Positions 49,230 through 61,065 of a DNA stretch of 64,000 nt are shown one piece after another (position 1 is the stretch's first letter; every line of letters begins with the position of its first letter). Both the position numbers and the translations under genes were made by a program. This DNA is from Hyphomicrobiales bacterium (lineage in GTDB: Bacteria > Pseudomonadota > Alphaproteobacteria > Rhizobiales > Xanthobacteraceae). Below the pieces are notes generated by a model. That model did no database searches, was not told where the DNA came from, and saw nothing but the letters and a program-made list of their open reading frames with translations. Where the stretch lies: positions 248,001 through 312,000 of the forward strand of contig JAFKKG010000009.1 of assembly GCA_017305715.1 (NCBI GenBank), given 5' to 3'.

Positions 49230-51035
49230 ATGAGCGACGTCAGCACCGAACCCCAGACCGCAAAATCCTTCAACGCCGAAGCCTTCGCGATGAATATCGC
49301 GCGGGCCATGGAGACGAGCGGCCAGGCGCTCGCCGCCTATCTGAAGCCGCGCGAGAATGGCGAGCTGAAGGACAAGCCGCCGAACGAAATCGGCGAAGTG
49401 ATCAAGACGCTCAGCGTGGTCGCCGAATACTGGCTTTCCGACAAGGAGCGTGCGACCGATCTGCAGGTCAAGATGGCCAAGGGCTATCTCGATCTCTGGG
49501 GCTCGACGGTGCGGCGGATGGCCGGCGAAGAGGTCCCCCCGGCGATCGAGCCGTCGCCGCGCGACAAGCGCTTCAAGGATCCGGAGTGGAAGACCAACAA
49601 GTTCTTCGATTTCGTGATGCAGCTCTATCTGCTGACCACGCAGTGGGCGCAGGAATTGGTGAAGAACGCCGAAGGCATCGATCCGCACACGCGCAAGAAG
49701 GCCGAGTTCTACGTCCAGCAGATCACCAACGCGATCGCGCCGTCGAATTTCGTCCTCACCAATCCGGAAGTGCTGCGCGAGACGCTGGCCTCCAACGGCG
49801 ACAATCTGGTGCGCGGCATGAAGATGCTGGCGGAGGACATCGAGGCCGGACACGGCTCGCTGCGCATCCGCCAGTCCGATCCGGGCGGGCTCGTGGTCGG
49901 CGTCAACATGGCGACGACGCCGGGCAAGGTGATCTACCAGAACGAATTGATGCAGCTGATCCAGTACACGCCGACCACGGAGACGGTGCTGCGCACGCCG
50001 CTGCTGATCGTGCCGCCCTGGATCAACAAGTTCTACATCCTCGACCTCAAGCCGGAAAAATCCTACATCAAATGGTGCGTCGATCAGGGCATCACGGTAT
50101 TCGTGATCTCCTGGGTCAATCCGGACAAGGAACTCGGCAAGAAGACGTTCGACGACTACATGAAGTACGGCCCGCTGGCCGCGATGGATGTCATCGAAAA
50201 GGTCACCGGCGAGATGAAGGTGCACACCGCGGGCTATTGCGTCGGCGGCACCCTGCTCGCCTCGACGCTGGCATGGCTCGCCGAGAAGCGCCGCCAGCGC
50301 GTGACGTCGGCGACCCTGTTTGCCGCCCAGGTCGACTTCACCCATGCCGGCGACCTGCTGGTGTTCGTCGACGAGGACCAGATCTCGGCGCTGGAGCGCG
50401 ACATGCAGGCGGCCGGCGTGCTCGAAGGCAGCAAGATGGCGATGGCCTTCAACATGCTGCGCTCGAACGACCTGATCTGGTCCTACGTGGTGAGCAATTA
50501 CCTGAAGGGACAACCACCCTCCTCGTTCGACCTGCTGCACTGGAATTCCGACGCCACGCGGATGCCGGCGGCCAACCATTCCTATTACTTGCGCAACTGC
50601 TACCTCGAGAACCGCCTGACCAGCGGCAGCATGGTGCTCGACAACACCCTGCTCGACCTGACCAAGGTCAAGGTGCCCGTCTACAATCTTGCGACGCGCG
50701 AGGACCACATCGCGCCGGCGGAATCGGTGCTGTACGGCTCGCAATTCTTCGGCGGCCCGGTCAAATACGTCTTGTCCGGCTCCGGCCACATCGCCGGCGT
50801 GGTCAATCCGCCGGCGTCGGGCAAATATCAATACTGGACCAACGACAACATCCGGGACGTCAAGCTCGCGGACTGGCTCAAGAACGCCACCGAGCACAAG
50901 GGATCGTGGTGGCCGGACTGGCGCCAATGGCTGGAAGGCCTCGACGCCGAAATGGTGCCGGCGCGCGCGGTCGGCTCCGAGGCGATGCCGCCGATCGAGG
51001 ATGCGCCGGGCAGCTACGTCCGCGTCCGCGCATAG
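49230..51035 (+). CDS. phaC: Class I poly(R)-hydroxyalkanoate synthase
   Basis: 601 residues, full class I length. The lipase-box-like nucleophile elbow is TAGYCVGGTLLAS (Cys instead of Ser), with NPEVLRETLASNGDNLVRGM, LLIVPPWINKFYILDLKPEK, VFVISWVNPDKE, the catalytic Asp region VYNLATREDHIAPAESVLYG and the His in SGSGHIAGVVNPPAS. It polymerises hydroxyacyl-CoA into storage granules. phaA, phaB and phaP are not adjacent. Confidence 0.96.
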   Translation: MSDVSTEPQTAKSFNAEAFAMNIARAMETSGQALAAYLKPRENGELKDKPPNEIGEVIKTLSVVAEYWLSDKERATDLQVKMAKGYLDLWGSTVRRMAGEEVPPAIEPSPRDKRFKDPEWKTNKFFDFVMQLYLLTTQWAQELVKNAEGIDPHTRKKAEFYVQQITNAIAPSNFVLTNPEVLRETLASNGDNLVRGMKMLAEDIEAGHGSLRIRQSDPGGLVVGVNMATTPGKVIYQNELMQLIQYTPTTETVLRTPLLIVPPWINKFYILDLKPEKSYIKWCVDQGITVFVISWVNPDKELGKKTFDDYMKYGPLAAMDVIEKVTGEMKVHTAGYCVGGTLLASTLAWLAEKRRQRVTSATLFAAQVDFTHAGDLLVFVDEDQISALERDMQAAGVLEGSKMAMAFNMLRSNDLIWSYVVSNYLKGQPPSSFDLLHWNSDATRMPAANHSYYLRNCYLENRLTSGSMVLDNTLLDLTKVKVPVYNLATREDHIAPAESVLYGSQFFGGPVKYVLSGSGHIAGVVNPPASGKYQYWTNDNIRDVKLADWLKNATEHKGSWWPDWRQWLEGLDAEMVPARAVGSEAMPPIEDAPGSYVRVRA

Positions 51036-51109
51036 CGCAAGCCCCCGCAGTCCGCTATAAGTGGTCATGATGCCGGGTCGGGATTCGAGGATCGAGTAAG
51101 GGGGAAGCG

Positions 51110-51508
51110 ATGACGCGTGAATTGTTCTGGCTTGCGCTGACGGTGATTTTGACCGGCGTGCTGTGGATCCCCTACATCCTCAACCGCTGTCAGGTCCGCG
51201 GGCTCGGCGGGGCCATGGCCAACCCATCGCGCAACGACAAGCCGCAAGCCGACTGGGCCAACCGGCTGATGTTCGCGCATGACAACGCGGTCGAGAACCT
51301 CATCATCTTCGCGCCGCTGGTGCTGATCCTCAACGCCGCCGATTATTCCACCAAATGGACCGTGATGGCCTGCATGGTCTATTTCTGGGCCCGCGTCGCG
51401 CACCTGATCGTCTATACGCTTGGCCTGCCGGTGTTCCGCACGCTGGCCTTTACCGTCGGCTTCCTGGCACAGGCGGTGCTGGCGCTGGCGATCTTCCAGT
51501 TGCTTTGA
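51110..51508 (+). CDS. MAPEG-family membrane protein
   Basis: 132 residues with four hydrophobic helices. Family marks: NRCQVRGLGGAMANP after helix 1, the conserved Asn-Arg/His-x-x-x-Glu-Asn segment RLMFAHDNAVENLIIFAPLV, and WARVAHLIVYTLGLPVFRTL. MAPEG proteins use or transport glutathione and eicosanoid-like substrates; bacterial members are mostly uncharacterised. It follows phaC by 74 bases. Confidence 0.85.
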   Translation: MTRELFWLALTVILTGVLWIPYILNRCQVRGLGGAMANPSRNDKPQADWANRLMFAHDNAVENLIIFAPLVLILNAADYSTKWTVMACMVYFWARVAHLIVYTLGLPVFRTLAFTVGFLAQAVLALAIFQLL

Positions 51509-51547
51509 GGGGCCAGCCACACATCCAGGTGGTTCACCGCATCCCGG

Positions 51548-52756
51548 CTAAGGTGCGGCAACCGCCCCGCCCGCCGGCCGCATCCTTCTGAGCCAGAGCA
51601 GGATCAGCAGCGCACCGCAGGAACACGACATCGCCAGCGCCAGGACCGCGCTGCTGCCGAACTGTGTCAGCAAACCGACCATCACCGGCGGCGCAGCCGC
51701 GGAAATCAGATTGAGCGGCAATGCCAGGCGCGAGGTCGCCTTGGTGAATTCGGCCTGGTCATAGAACACCAGCGGTATGGTCGCCCGCGCCACCGCGAAT
51801 GCGCCGCTGCCCATGCCATAGAGCAGGATGAAAGCGGCAATCATCCAGTGCGATCCGCCACCGAACATCAGAAGGAGCATCGCCACCGGGATGGCAGCGC
51901 CGGCGAAGATGCCGGTCGTGATCCCGTCCCACCGTCCGCCCCCAAGAAAATCCAGCCCCCGGGCGCTGACCTGAATGACGCCGAGCATCGAGCCGAACGT
52001 AACGGCCTGCGTCGGCGACAACCCCTCTGCCTTCAGAAGCTCGATGAATGCCGCGCCTAGTCCGAACGCGACAAAGGCGTTGAGCGCGAGCGCCGCCAGG
52101 ATCAGCAGGAACGTACGCTTGTGCACGATGGGCGACGTCCCGGCCGGCGACACCAGGGCGACCGCGTCGTCCGCCGCTTCGGCGCGACGGGGCAAGCCGA
52201 AATAGTGGAGCGGGAGCGACACCAGCAGCAGCATCGCCGCATAGACGATACATGTTCCGCGCCAGCCCAGCGCATGCGACAGGAACGACGTGGTGGGCCA
52301 GAAGATACTGCTGGCAAGTCCGGTCACCAGCATCATGGCGCCGATGCCGCGCTTGGCCTCGCGACCGGCGATCTCGTTGAGCAGGATGTAGGCGGCGGTC
52401 GCCAGCGTGGCGCTGCCAGCCGTGCCGATGATCACCCACGCCGCGTAAAACTGGATCGGTCCGTGAGCGAACGACATCAGGACGAAGCCCGGCGCGCCGA
52501 TCATGGTCCCTGCGATCATCACCCGGCGGGCGCCGAACTGCGCGAAGGGTTTTGCCAGAACCGGCGCCCACAGGCCCATCAGCACATAGAAGATCGAGCT
52601 GCCGGCAAAGACGGCCGAGATGTCCATGTGAAGATCGGCCGCAATCTGCGTGCCGACGACCGCAAGCAATCCGATCGTGCCCCATCCAATGATCTGGCCA
52701 ATCGCGAGGACTATCAGAACGCGCAGCATCGTCCGGCCGGACTTGCGAAGGGGCAT
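51548..52756 (-). CDS. Major facilitator superfamily transporter
   Basis: 402 residues with 12 predicted hydrophobic helices. The loop 2-3 motif reads APVLAKPFAQFGARRVMIAG (degenerate G-x-x-x-D-R), and GFVLMSFAHGP, LATAAYILLNEIAGREAKRG are typical of the unknown-substrate MFS group near RhmT/oxalate-formate types. The stop of the upstream methyltransferase gene lies 4 bases before its ATG, so the two are co-transcribed. Confidence 0.85.
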   Translation of the reverse strand: MPLRKSGRTMLRVLIVLAIGQIIGWGTIGLLAVVGTQIAADLHMDISAVFAGSSIFYVLMGLWAPVLAKPFAQFGARRVMIAGTMIGAPGFVLMSFAHGPIQFYAAWVIIGTAGSATLATAAYILLNEIAGREAKRGIGAMMLVTGLASSIFWPTTSFLSHALGWRGTCIVYAAMLLLVSLPLHYFGLPRRAEAADDAVALVSPAGTSPIVHKRTFLLILAALALNAFVAFGLGAAFIELLKAEGLSPTQAVTFGSMLGVIQVSARGLDFLGGGRWDGITTGIFAGAAIPVAMLLLMFGGGSHWMIAAFILLYGMGSGAFAVARATIPLVFYDQAEFTKATSRLALPLNLISAAAPPVMVGLLTQFGSSAVLALAMSCSCGALLILLWLRRMRPAGGAVAAP

Positions 52757-52760
52757 CGGA

Positions 52761-53354
52761 TCAGGTGCTCTTGCAAGCCGTGACGAACAGCATCGGCGCC
52801 CATTTGTTGTCGAAGCCGATCACGTTCCCCGTCTCGATGTCGAGTGAAGGCCAATCGCCCACTTCGGCATAGGTTTCACGCAGCCACTCCGGCGACGGAT
52901 AATTGTAATAGCGGTCGAGCGTGTCACGGCCTTCGGCCTCCCCGGTCTTGAAGCTGGCGTAGAAGACGCCGCCGGGTTTCAGCGCCCGCCAGATCCGCCC
53001 CAGCACCTGGGCAAGCTCGTCCCGCGGAACGTGAAGCAGGCACGCATTGGCCCACACGCCGTCATAGGCTTCCACCGCGTCGAGGTCGTGAAACAGCAGC
53101 GTCCCGACCGGGCAGCCGAGACGCCGCGAGGCGACTTCAGCCATTTCCGGCGAGCCGTCGGTCGGCAGAACGTTGAAGCCACGTGCCAGCATTTCGGCCG
53201 TATCGCCGCCGGCGCCGCATCCGAGTTCGAGAATCAAAGCATCAGGCGCCAGCCGCCCCAGGAACGCCGTCAACCTCGCCTGACGCGAGGTGATCTCGCG
53301 CCCGGCATAGGCCTTCGCGTTGCTCCGATAGAATTGCAGGGTTTGTTCGTCCAC
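52761..53354 (-). CDS. SAM-dependent methyltransferase
   Basis: 197 residues from a GTG at 53354 with AGAGGG seven bases upstream. Motif I ALILELGCGAGGDTAEML, post-I VLPTDGSPEMAEVASRRLG, motif II YDGVWANACLLHVPRDEL and motif III LKPGGVFYASFKTGEAEGRD fit the small-molecule class I group. The substrate is unknown. Operon with the MFS gene, perhaps modifying its cargo. Confidence 0.88.
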   Translation of the reverse strand: MDEQTLQFYRSNAKAYAGREITSRQARLTAFLGRLAPDALILELGCGAGGDTAEMLARGFNVLPTDGSPEMAEVASRRLGCPVGTLLFHDLDAVEAYDGVWANACLLHVPRDELAQVLGRIWRALKPGGVFYASFKTGEAEGRDTLDRYYNYPSPEWLRETYAEVGDWPSLDIETGNVIGFDNKWAPMLFVTACKST

Positions 53355-53503
53355 GACGCCCTCTTTTGACGAAACTGTAGACCCGGCTTCGCTGGACACA
53401 AGTGCGCGCCAGGAAGGTCTGCAGGACAAAACCGATTAGCTGCTGGCCGCCGGACGCATGAAGTGGCAGAAGGTCATCGTCGAGAACAAGATCGAGGAAA
53501 CCG

Positions 53504-54475
53504 ATGCGACATTGGGGATGGAAACAGGCGGGGCGGCTCGCCTGTCTTGTAATGGCCCTGTCCGCGTCCCCGGCACTGGCTCAGGATTATCCCAATCGCA
53601 CCATCAAGATGATCGTGCCGACCGGTGCCGGCGGCATCACGGATATCCTTGCGCGCCTCGTCGGCAAGAGCCTCAGCGAACAGTTCGGCCAGCCCGTGAT
53701 CATCGACAACCGCACCGGCGCCGGCGGCACGATCGGAACGCGCGCCGTCGCCCAGGCCGAGCCCGACGGCTATACGCTGCTGATGGTGTTCCCGAGCCAT
53801 GCGGCCAATCCGGCGCTCTACGCCAGCCTGCCGTATGACAGTGAAAAGGATTTTGCCCCGATTTCCATGGTGACCAGGGTCAGCGAGATCCTGCTGGTGC
53901 CGAATTCATCGCCAGCGAAATCGGTCAAGGATCTGGTCGATCTGGCGCGCAAGGAGCAGCTCAATTACGCTTCCGTCGGCGTCGGCAGCCTGGCGCATCT
54001 GTCGACCGAACTGTTCCTCACGACGGCCGGCGTGAAGATGACGCATATTCCGTATCGCGGCGTGCCGCAGGCGCAGCAGGCGGTCATGACCGGCGAAGTC
54101 GCCGCCTTCTTCGACACCCCTGTCACCGCGCTGCCGCAAATTCGGGCCGGCACCGTCAGAGCGCTCGGCATTTCTACCGCCAAACGCCTCGCCGTCGCGC
54201 CCGACATTCCGACCATCGCCGAAGCGGGACTTGCCGGTTACGAGGTGATCGGATGGAACGGCATCCTGGCGCCGGCCAATACGCCGCGGCCCATTGTCGA
54301 CAAACTCAACAAGGCGATCCGCGAAACGCTCAAGACACCAGAAATGGAGAAATTGCTGACCGAGCAAGGCATCGAGCCGGCCGGCAACAGCCCCGAAGAG
54401 TTTGCGCAGGCCATGCACGACGACATCGAAAAATGGAAACGGGTGACGCGCGAGGCCGGCATCCAGCCGCAATGA
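53504..54475 (+). CDS. Tripartite tricarboxylate transporter substrate-binding protein (Bug/TctC)
   Basis: 323 residues. Signal peptide RLACLVMALSASPALA ending before QDYPNRTIKMIVPTGAGG, then VIIDNRTGAGGTIGTRAVAQ with the AEPDGYTLLM motif, and MTHIPYRGVPQAQQAVMTGE in the second lobe. Family members bind carboxylates in the periplasm. No tctA/tctB membrane genes are adjacent, as is usual for the many orphan Bug proteins. Confidence 0.92.
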   Translation: MRHWGWKQAGRLACLVMALSASPALAQDYPNRTIKMIVPTGAGGITDILARLVGKSLSEQFGQPVIIDNRTGAGGTIGTRAVAQAEPDGYTLLMVFPSHAANPALYASLPYDSEKDFAPISMVTRVSEILLVPNSSPAKSVKDLVDLARKEQLNYASVGVGSLAHLSTELFLTTAGVKMTHIPYRGVPQAQQAVMTGEVAAFFDTPVTALPQIRAGTVRALGISTAKRLAVAPDIPTIAEAGLAGYEVIGWNGILAPANTPRPIVDKLNKAIRETLKTPEMEKLLTEQGIEPAGNSPEEFAQAMHDDIEKWKRVTREAGIQPQ

Positions 54476-54544
54476 TCCCTGATCCGCCTTCGCCATCGAA
54501 GGAAATCGCCGGCATCAGGCTGATCGCGTGATGTCGGCGTGGCG

Positions 54545-55522
54545 TTATTTGTCAGCCAATCCCAGCATCAACCGCATGTTCTGCACCGCCGCGCCGGATG
54601 CGCCCTTGCCGAGGTTGTCGAGCCGCGCGACCAGCACCGCATGCGGATGCTCCTTGCTCGCGAAGACGTATAGTTCGAGCTTGTTGGTCTCGTTGAGCGC
54701 TTCGGGTTCGATGCGGCCGGTCTTTGAGGTCGCATATTCCAGCGGCATGACGGACACGTATTTGCTTCCCGCATAGCGCTTCGCCAATGCAGCGTGCAAC
54801 GCGGCACCGTCCGGCCGGGCCGGCAGCGCGTCGAGATGCAACGGCACCGACACCAGCATGCCCTGCCGGTAGTTGCCGACCGACGGCACGAAGATCGGCC
54901 GCCGCGTCAGGCGCGAATAGAGTTGCGTCTCCGGCAGATGCTTGTGCTCGAAGCCGAGGCCGTAGAGTTCGAAGGACGGCGCGGTGCCGGCCTCGAAACT
55001 TTCGATCATCGATTTGCCGCCGCCGGAATAGCCGCTGACGGCGTTGATGGTGATGGGATAGTCCGCCGGCAGCAGCCCGGCATCGACGAGCGGCCGCAGC
55101 AGCGCGATGCCGCCGGTCGGATAGCAGCCCGGATTCGAGACTTTCTTTGCGTTGCGGATCTTGTCAGCCTGGTCGGGCGCCAGTTCCGGAAAACCATAGG
55201 TCCAATCGGGCGCGACGCGAAACGCCGTCGAGGCGTCGAGCACCTTAGGCCCGTTGGCGCCCATGCCGTCGATCAACGCCACGGTTTCCTTGGCGGCATC
55301 GTCCGGCAGGCAGAGGATGACGAGATCGACCTCCTCCATCAGCGCCCGCTTGGCGCCGGCGTCCTTGCGCTTGTCCTCGGCAATGCTTTTCAACGCGACG
55401 TCGCCCTGCTGGTGCAGCCGTTCCTGGATGCCAAGGCCGGTCGTTCCGGAAGCGCCGTCGACGAAGATGGTGGGCTTTTTGGTGTCGCCGATCGCGTGCG
55501 GCTTGGTGTCGGTCAGGGTCAT
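54545..55522 (-). CDS. argC: N-acetyl-gamma-glutamyl-phosphate reductase, type 2
   Basis: 325 residues. NADP-binding [17 protein letters not shown], catalytic Cys in [14 protein letters not shown], then [17 protein letters not shown] and [11 protein letters not shown]. The short length and DxxxxF(R) region [20 protein letters not shown] mark type 2. Third step of arginine synthesis. Its ATG overlaps the PaiB-like stop by four bases. Confidence 0.95.
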   Translation of the reverse strand: MTLTDTKPHAIGDTKKPTIFVDGASGTTGLGIQERLHQQGDVALKSIAEDKRKDAGAKRALMEEVDLVILCLPDDAAKETVALIDGMGANGPKVLDASTAFRVAPDWTYGFPELAPDQADKIRNAKKVSNPGCYPTGGIALLRPLVDAGLLPADYPITINAVSGYSGGGKSMIESFEAGTAPSFELYGLGFEHKHLPETQLYSRLTRRPIFVPSVGNYRQGMLVSVPLHLDALPARPDGAALHAALAKRYAGSKYVSVMPLEYATSKTGRIEPEALNETNKLELYVFASKEHPHAVLVARLDNLGKGASGAAVQNMRLMLGLADK

Positions 55523-56205
55523 GGCGCGTTCCTTTCGAGCGTCGTCGCTTCGTTGGTTGCTGCTGTCTCTGTCATGAAGGCCTGCGGGCGCGCCTTGCGC
55601 ATCAGGCTTGCGATCTCGCTTGCATCGGCGTCACCCTGTGACGCCAGCGCGTTGCTGATTGCGGCATAGTCGGTCTCGGATTTGTGCTGGTTCAATTTGA
55701 AGCTGCCCTCGATCTCTTCCACCGTCATCTCAAGACCCACGATCGCCTTCTTCATGGCATCCAGCCGACCGGCGGTCATTTTCGACGACACCCAGGGCTT
55801 CTTCGGCAACAGCCGGTTTTCGAACTTGGCGCTGAGCGTATCGATCTGCTCGGCCAGTTCGCCGTCGGACAGCACCCGTACCGTGCCTGTCAGATGCACG
55901 GACTGGTAGAGCCAGGTCGGCACCTGGTCAGGCGAGACGTACCAGTCAGGTGACACATAGGCATCCGCGCCGCTGACGGCCAGCAGCCAGGGATTGGCGC
56001 CGCCGGCAAGCTTTACCAGCGGATTATGACGGGCAACATGAAACAGCGCCCGCGGCGTGCCGTCATCGGCAAAGCTGAGATAGAACGGCAGCGGCGAGGC
56101 GATCGGCCTGACGCCATCCCACGCGCAGACCATGCCAAAGCCGCGCGCTTCCGCAAACGCCAGGTTTGCGGCGCGATCGGGCTTGAACGGAGGTGGCGTA
56201 TACAT
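55519..56205 (-). CDS. PaiB-family FMN-binding protein
   Basis: 228 residues. Opening [20 protein letters not shown], then [36 protein letters not shown] (split) and the closing [20 protein letters not shown] are characteristic of PaiB/FMN-binding split-barrel proteins, first described as a transcriptional repressor in Bacillus. Here it is co-translated with argC (ATGA), and may be an enzyme or regulator; DNA-binding is not evident. Confidence 0.9.
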   Translation of the reverse strand: MYTPPPFKPDRAANLAFAEARGFGMVCAWDGVRPIASPLPFYLSFADDGTPRALFHVARHNPLVKLAGGANPWLLAVSGADAYVSPDWYVSPDQVPTWLYQSVHLTGTVRVLSDGELAEQIDTLSAKFENRLLPKKPWVSSKMTAGRLDAMKKAIVGLEMTVEEIEGSFKLNQHKSETDYAAISNALASQGDADASEIASLMRKARPQAFMTETAATNEATTLERNAP

Positions 56206-56423
56206 CTCAAACTCCTGCTTGACGAAGGAGCCGCCAGATCAAACCGCGTATCTCAGGGAAGGAAAAGAGCCGCGGACTGTATCCGGCGGCAGGGGCGATG
56301 ATCTCAAACGCAGACGACCGCCCATACCGCGAGAATGCGGCGGCGGCGGGCGATGATGCTGGTCGAGGCGTCGATCATGGGCGTGCCTATAGGGCTGGGC
56401 CCCCTTGGCGTCAAGTATTTCCA

Positions 56424-56528
56424 CGTCATTCCGGGCGGCCGCGAAGCGACCGAACCCGGAATCTCGAGGTTTCCGGCTGCGCGATTGCGCACCTGCGGTC
56501 TGGTGCTTCGGACCAGCCGGGAATGACG
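56424..56528. repeat. Short dispersed hairpin repeat (CGTCATTCCGG type)
   Basis: The block begins CGTCATTCCGG and ends CCGGGAATGACG, inverted ends that can close into a long hairpin with GAACCCGGAATCTCGAG inside. I recognise it from memory as a repetitive intergenic unit of Bradyrhizobium. It lies in the gap between the PaiB-like and metallo-hydrolase genes. Confidence 0.7.
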
Positions 56529-56538
56529 GTAGCCTAGG

Positions 56539-57525
56539 TCACACCGGGCTCCACGGCGCCGGAACCAGCCGGTAACCGTTGCCGTCCCGTTCGACGAAGC
56601 CATTGGCCGGGAACGGATAGTGATAGCCCTGCACGCGCATTCTGTCGGCCACCAGCATGTCATAGATCTTTCGCCTTGTGGCCTCCGCCATCTGGGGGTC
56701 CTGATCGAACATCAGATGCCAGCCCGGATTGGCGACGAACAACGCGGGATGGTTGGTCACGTCGGACTGGATGAACACCTTGTCGGAGCCGGACGACAGG
56801 ATGAACGAGGTGTGGCCCGGGGTATGTCCGTAGGACGAGACCGCGAGCAACCCGGGGGCAACGTCCTTGCCGCCCTCGTAGGGCGTTACCTTCTTCTTCA
56901 ATCCCGCGTCGAGCACGCGGCGCGCATTGGCGAACACGCCCTTCATCCGGTCGGAGGTCTGCTTGCCCATCTCGCCGTCGTCCATGAAATATTTCCACTC
57001 GGCGGCCGGCACCAGCACTTCGGCGTTGGGAAACGTCGGCGTGTTGTCCGCGGTCAACAGGCCGTTGATGTGGTCGCCGTGGAAATGCGAGATCACGACG
57101 ATGTCGACATTCTTGGGGTCGAAGCCGGCAGCCGTCATGTTGCTGCCGAACTGGCCGACATTGCCCTTGCTCGACGCGAACGCAGCCGCGCCGTTACCGG
57201 TATCCAGCACAACCAGCTTGCCGCCGGTATTGATCACCAACGGCGCGAAGTGGATGGACATCTTGTCCTTTGGCAGAAACGCCTTGTCGAGGGCGGCTGC
57301 GACTTCGTCCTTCTTGGCGTTGAGCACCAGCGTGTCGCCGAGCGCGAAAGTGCTGACGCCATCCGAAATGGCGGTCACCTGCGCATCGCCGATCTTGTAG
57401 CGGTAGAAGCTCGGGGCCTGCTTGTCGGCCAGCGGCGCCGCAGCTTTGGCGGGCGCATTCGGCAGCAAGGGTGCGGCAGCGAAGGCCGCGGCTCCGGCGA
57501 GTGCGTGACGTCGGGTCAATTCCAT
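56539..57525 (-). CDS. Exported metallo-beta-lactamase-fold hydrolase
   Basis: 328 residues from the ATG at 57525. Tat-like signal ELTRRHALAGAAAFAAAPLL. Metal site: ISHFHGDHINGL (His-x-His-x-Asp-His), later YGHTPGHTSF and FIQSDVTNH. The layout is that of secreted lactonase-like and alkylsulfatase-like hydrolases. The actual substrate is not evident. Confidence 0.9.
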   Translation of the reverse strand: MELTRRHALAGAAAFAAAPLLPNAPAKAAAPLADKQAPSFYRYKIGDAQVTAISDGVSTFALGDTLVLNAKKDEVAAALDKAFLPKDKMSIHFAPLVINTGGKLVVLDTGNGAAAFASSKGNVGQFGSNMTAAGFDPKNVDIVVISHFHGDHINGLLTADNTPTFPNAEVLVPAAEWKYFMDDGEMGKQTSDRMKGVFANARRVLDAGLKKKVTPYEGGKDVAPGLLAVSSYGHTPGHTSFILSSGSDKVFIQSDVTNHPALFVANPGWHLMFDQDPQMAEATRRKIYDMLVADRMRVQGYHYPFPANGFVERDGNGYRLVPAPWSPV

Positions 57526-57725
57526 GTGGTGTCCTCCCAATATGACGATTGAATGTGTTGGCGGGATTTCTCGTTTTATCGACGTGTCATTGCCCGGGTT
57601 GCCGACGGTTCAATCCGTGTTTGAATATCGATGCGATGAAGCCGGCATGGCCGGGCGGCTATCTCCCCTATCCTGGGAGCTAACCCCCGCCCCGGCAGCT
57701 TATTCCGAAAATGGCAGGCGTCCCG

Positions 57726-58256
57726 TCATGCTGCCCGCCACAGCCATTCGGCGATGTGCGCGATCACGTCGCCAAACAGCAACAGCGCCGCCGACCACAC
57801 CATCGCCGAGACGAAATTGGCGATCTGGAACGGCCAATACGGCATCTCGAAAATGCCCGCCGCAAGCGGCACCGAGGCCCGCAGCGGTCCAAAAAACCGT
57901 CCGATGAAAATCGACGGCACGCCCCATTTCTGCACGAAGGCTTCGCCGCGGGGCAGGATTTCAGGATAGCGCGACAGCGGCCACATCCTGGCCACCTGCT
58001 CCTTGTACCGGTACCCGAACCAATAGGAGACCCAGTCGCCGAGCGCCGCTCCGATGCCACCGGCGATCCAGACCGGCCAGAAGCTGATACCACTGACACC
58101 AATCAGCGCGCCGATCGCAACCAGCGCCCCCCATGCCGGAACCAGCAGCGAGATAAAGGCCAGCGATTCCGCGAATGCCAGCAATAGAACAATTGGTGCT
58201 GCCCAGGCCTGATGATCGCGCACAAAACTGGCCAAGGCGCGCGCAAAATCTTCCAT
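57726..58256 (-). CDS. DedA-family membrane protein
   Basis: 176 residues. DedA marks: ESLAFISLLVPAWGALVAIG, GAALGDWVSYWFGYRYKEQV, GVPSIFIGRFFGPLRASVPL and AGIFEMPYWPFQIANFVSA. Proteins of this family flip undecaprenyl phosphate or other lipids and support the proton motive force. The 501 bases from 58257 to 58757 upstream, before parE, hold no gene that I can recognise. Confidence 0.92.
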   Translation of the reverse strand: MEDFARALASFVRDHQAWAAPIVLLLAFAESLAFISLLVPAWGALVAIGALIGVSGISFWPVWIAGGIGAALGDWVSYWFGYRYKEQVARMWPLSRYPEILPRGEAFVQKWGVPSIFIGRFFGPLRASVPLAAGIFEMPYWPFQIANFVSAMVWSAALLLFGDVIAHIAEWLWRAA

Positions 58257-58757
58257 ATTTCGAAAGCCTTCCCGCCCCGTATCTGGCCGTCGAATCTCCC
58301 CGCGGGCCCGTCGCCTCTCGACAGCTAAGCCAGCCGCTTGCGTGACTTCAAGTCACAAAGCCGGACAGGCCGCGTGATTTGACCGCGGATCGCGGCAAGC
58401 GGGTTCCACCCTATCCAAAACAGGTGCTTCGGGGGAATGGCCGGGAACAGTCAAAGTGACGCGGTTCAGTTCACGCCGAACGGGGGCTTAGCTCTGCGGT
58501 GTCGGCGGTCGCGGCTTCACGGCGGAACGCTACCGGTGAAGCCCGCCGCGCTGGTGCCGCGAATTTCCTTGGAGAGAGGAACGATCTGCGGCACATACCC
58601 CCTGTTTGACTGAGACGGTCTGGCCTGCCCCCCACACGGCGGCTGCGCCTGACAGAACTGCTCCAGCCGGGACCGGCCGTCACTTTTTAAGCCCATCCGT
58701 GGCATAGTCAGACGCATTGATTCGCCGCGCGACTCCGCGCGCCTTACATGAAGAACC

Positions 58758-60815
<2,058 letters not shown>

Positions 60816-61065
60816 TCCGCGGGGTCGATCGACCCTGCTTGGTTATCGGGTTTGGCGAGCCATTTCAGCTCGTTTTAGCCTGCGAGGCGCTGGATTCACC
60901 GGTATTTCAGGCCGCAACGCCCCATTCGTGTTCGGACGGGTGTGCTGTCCCCGCAACAGCATTTCGGCTGGAACTGCGTATAGTTCTGACACAGGGTTTC
61001 GGGAAACGGTGCACGCGCACCTTTTTGAGTGGTCGGTTACGACCCCAAAGTTTGAGGATTTGAAT

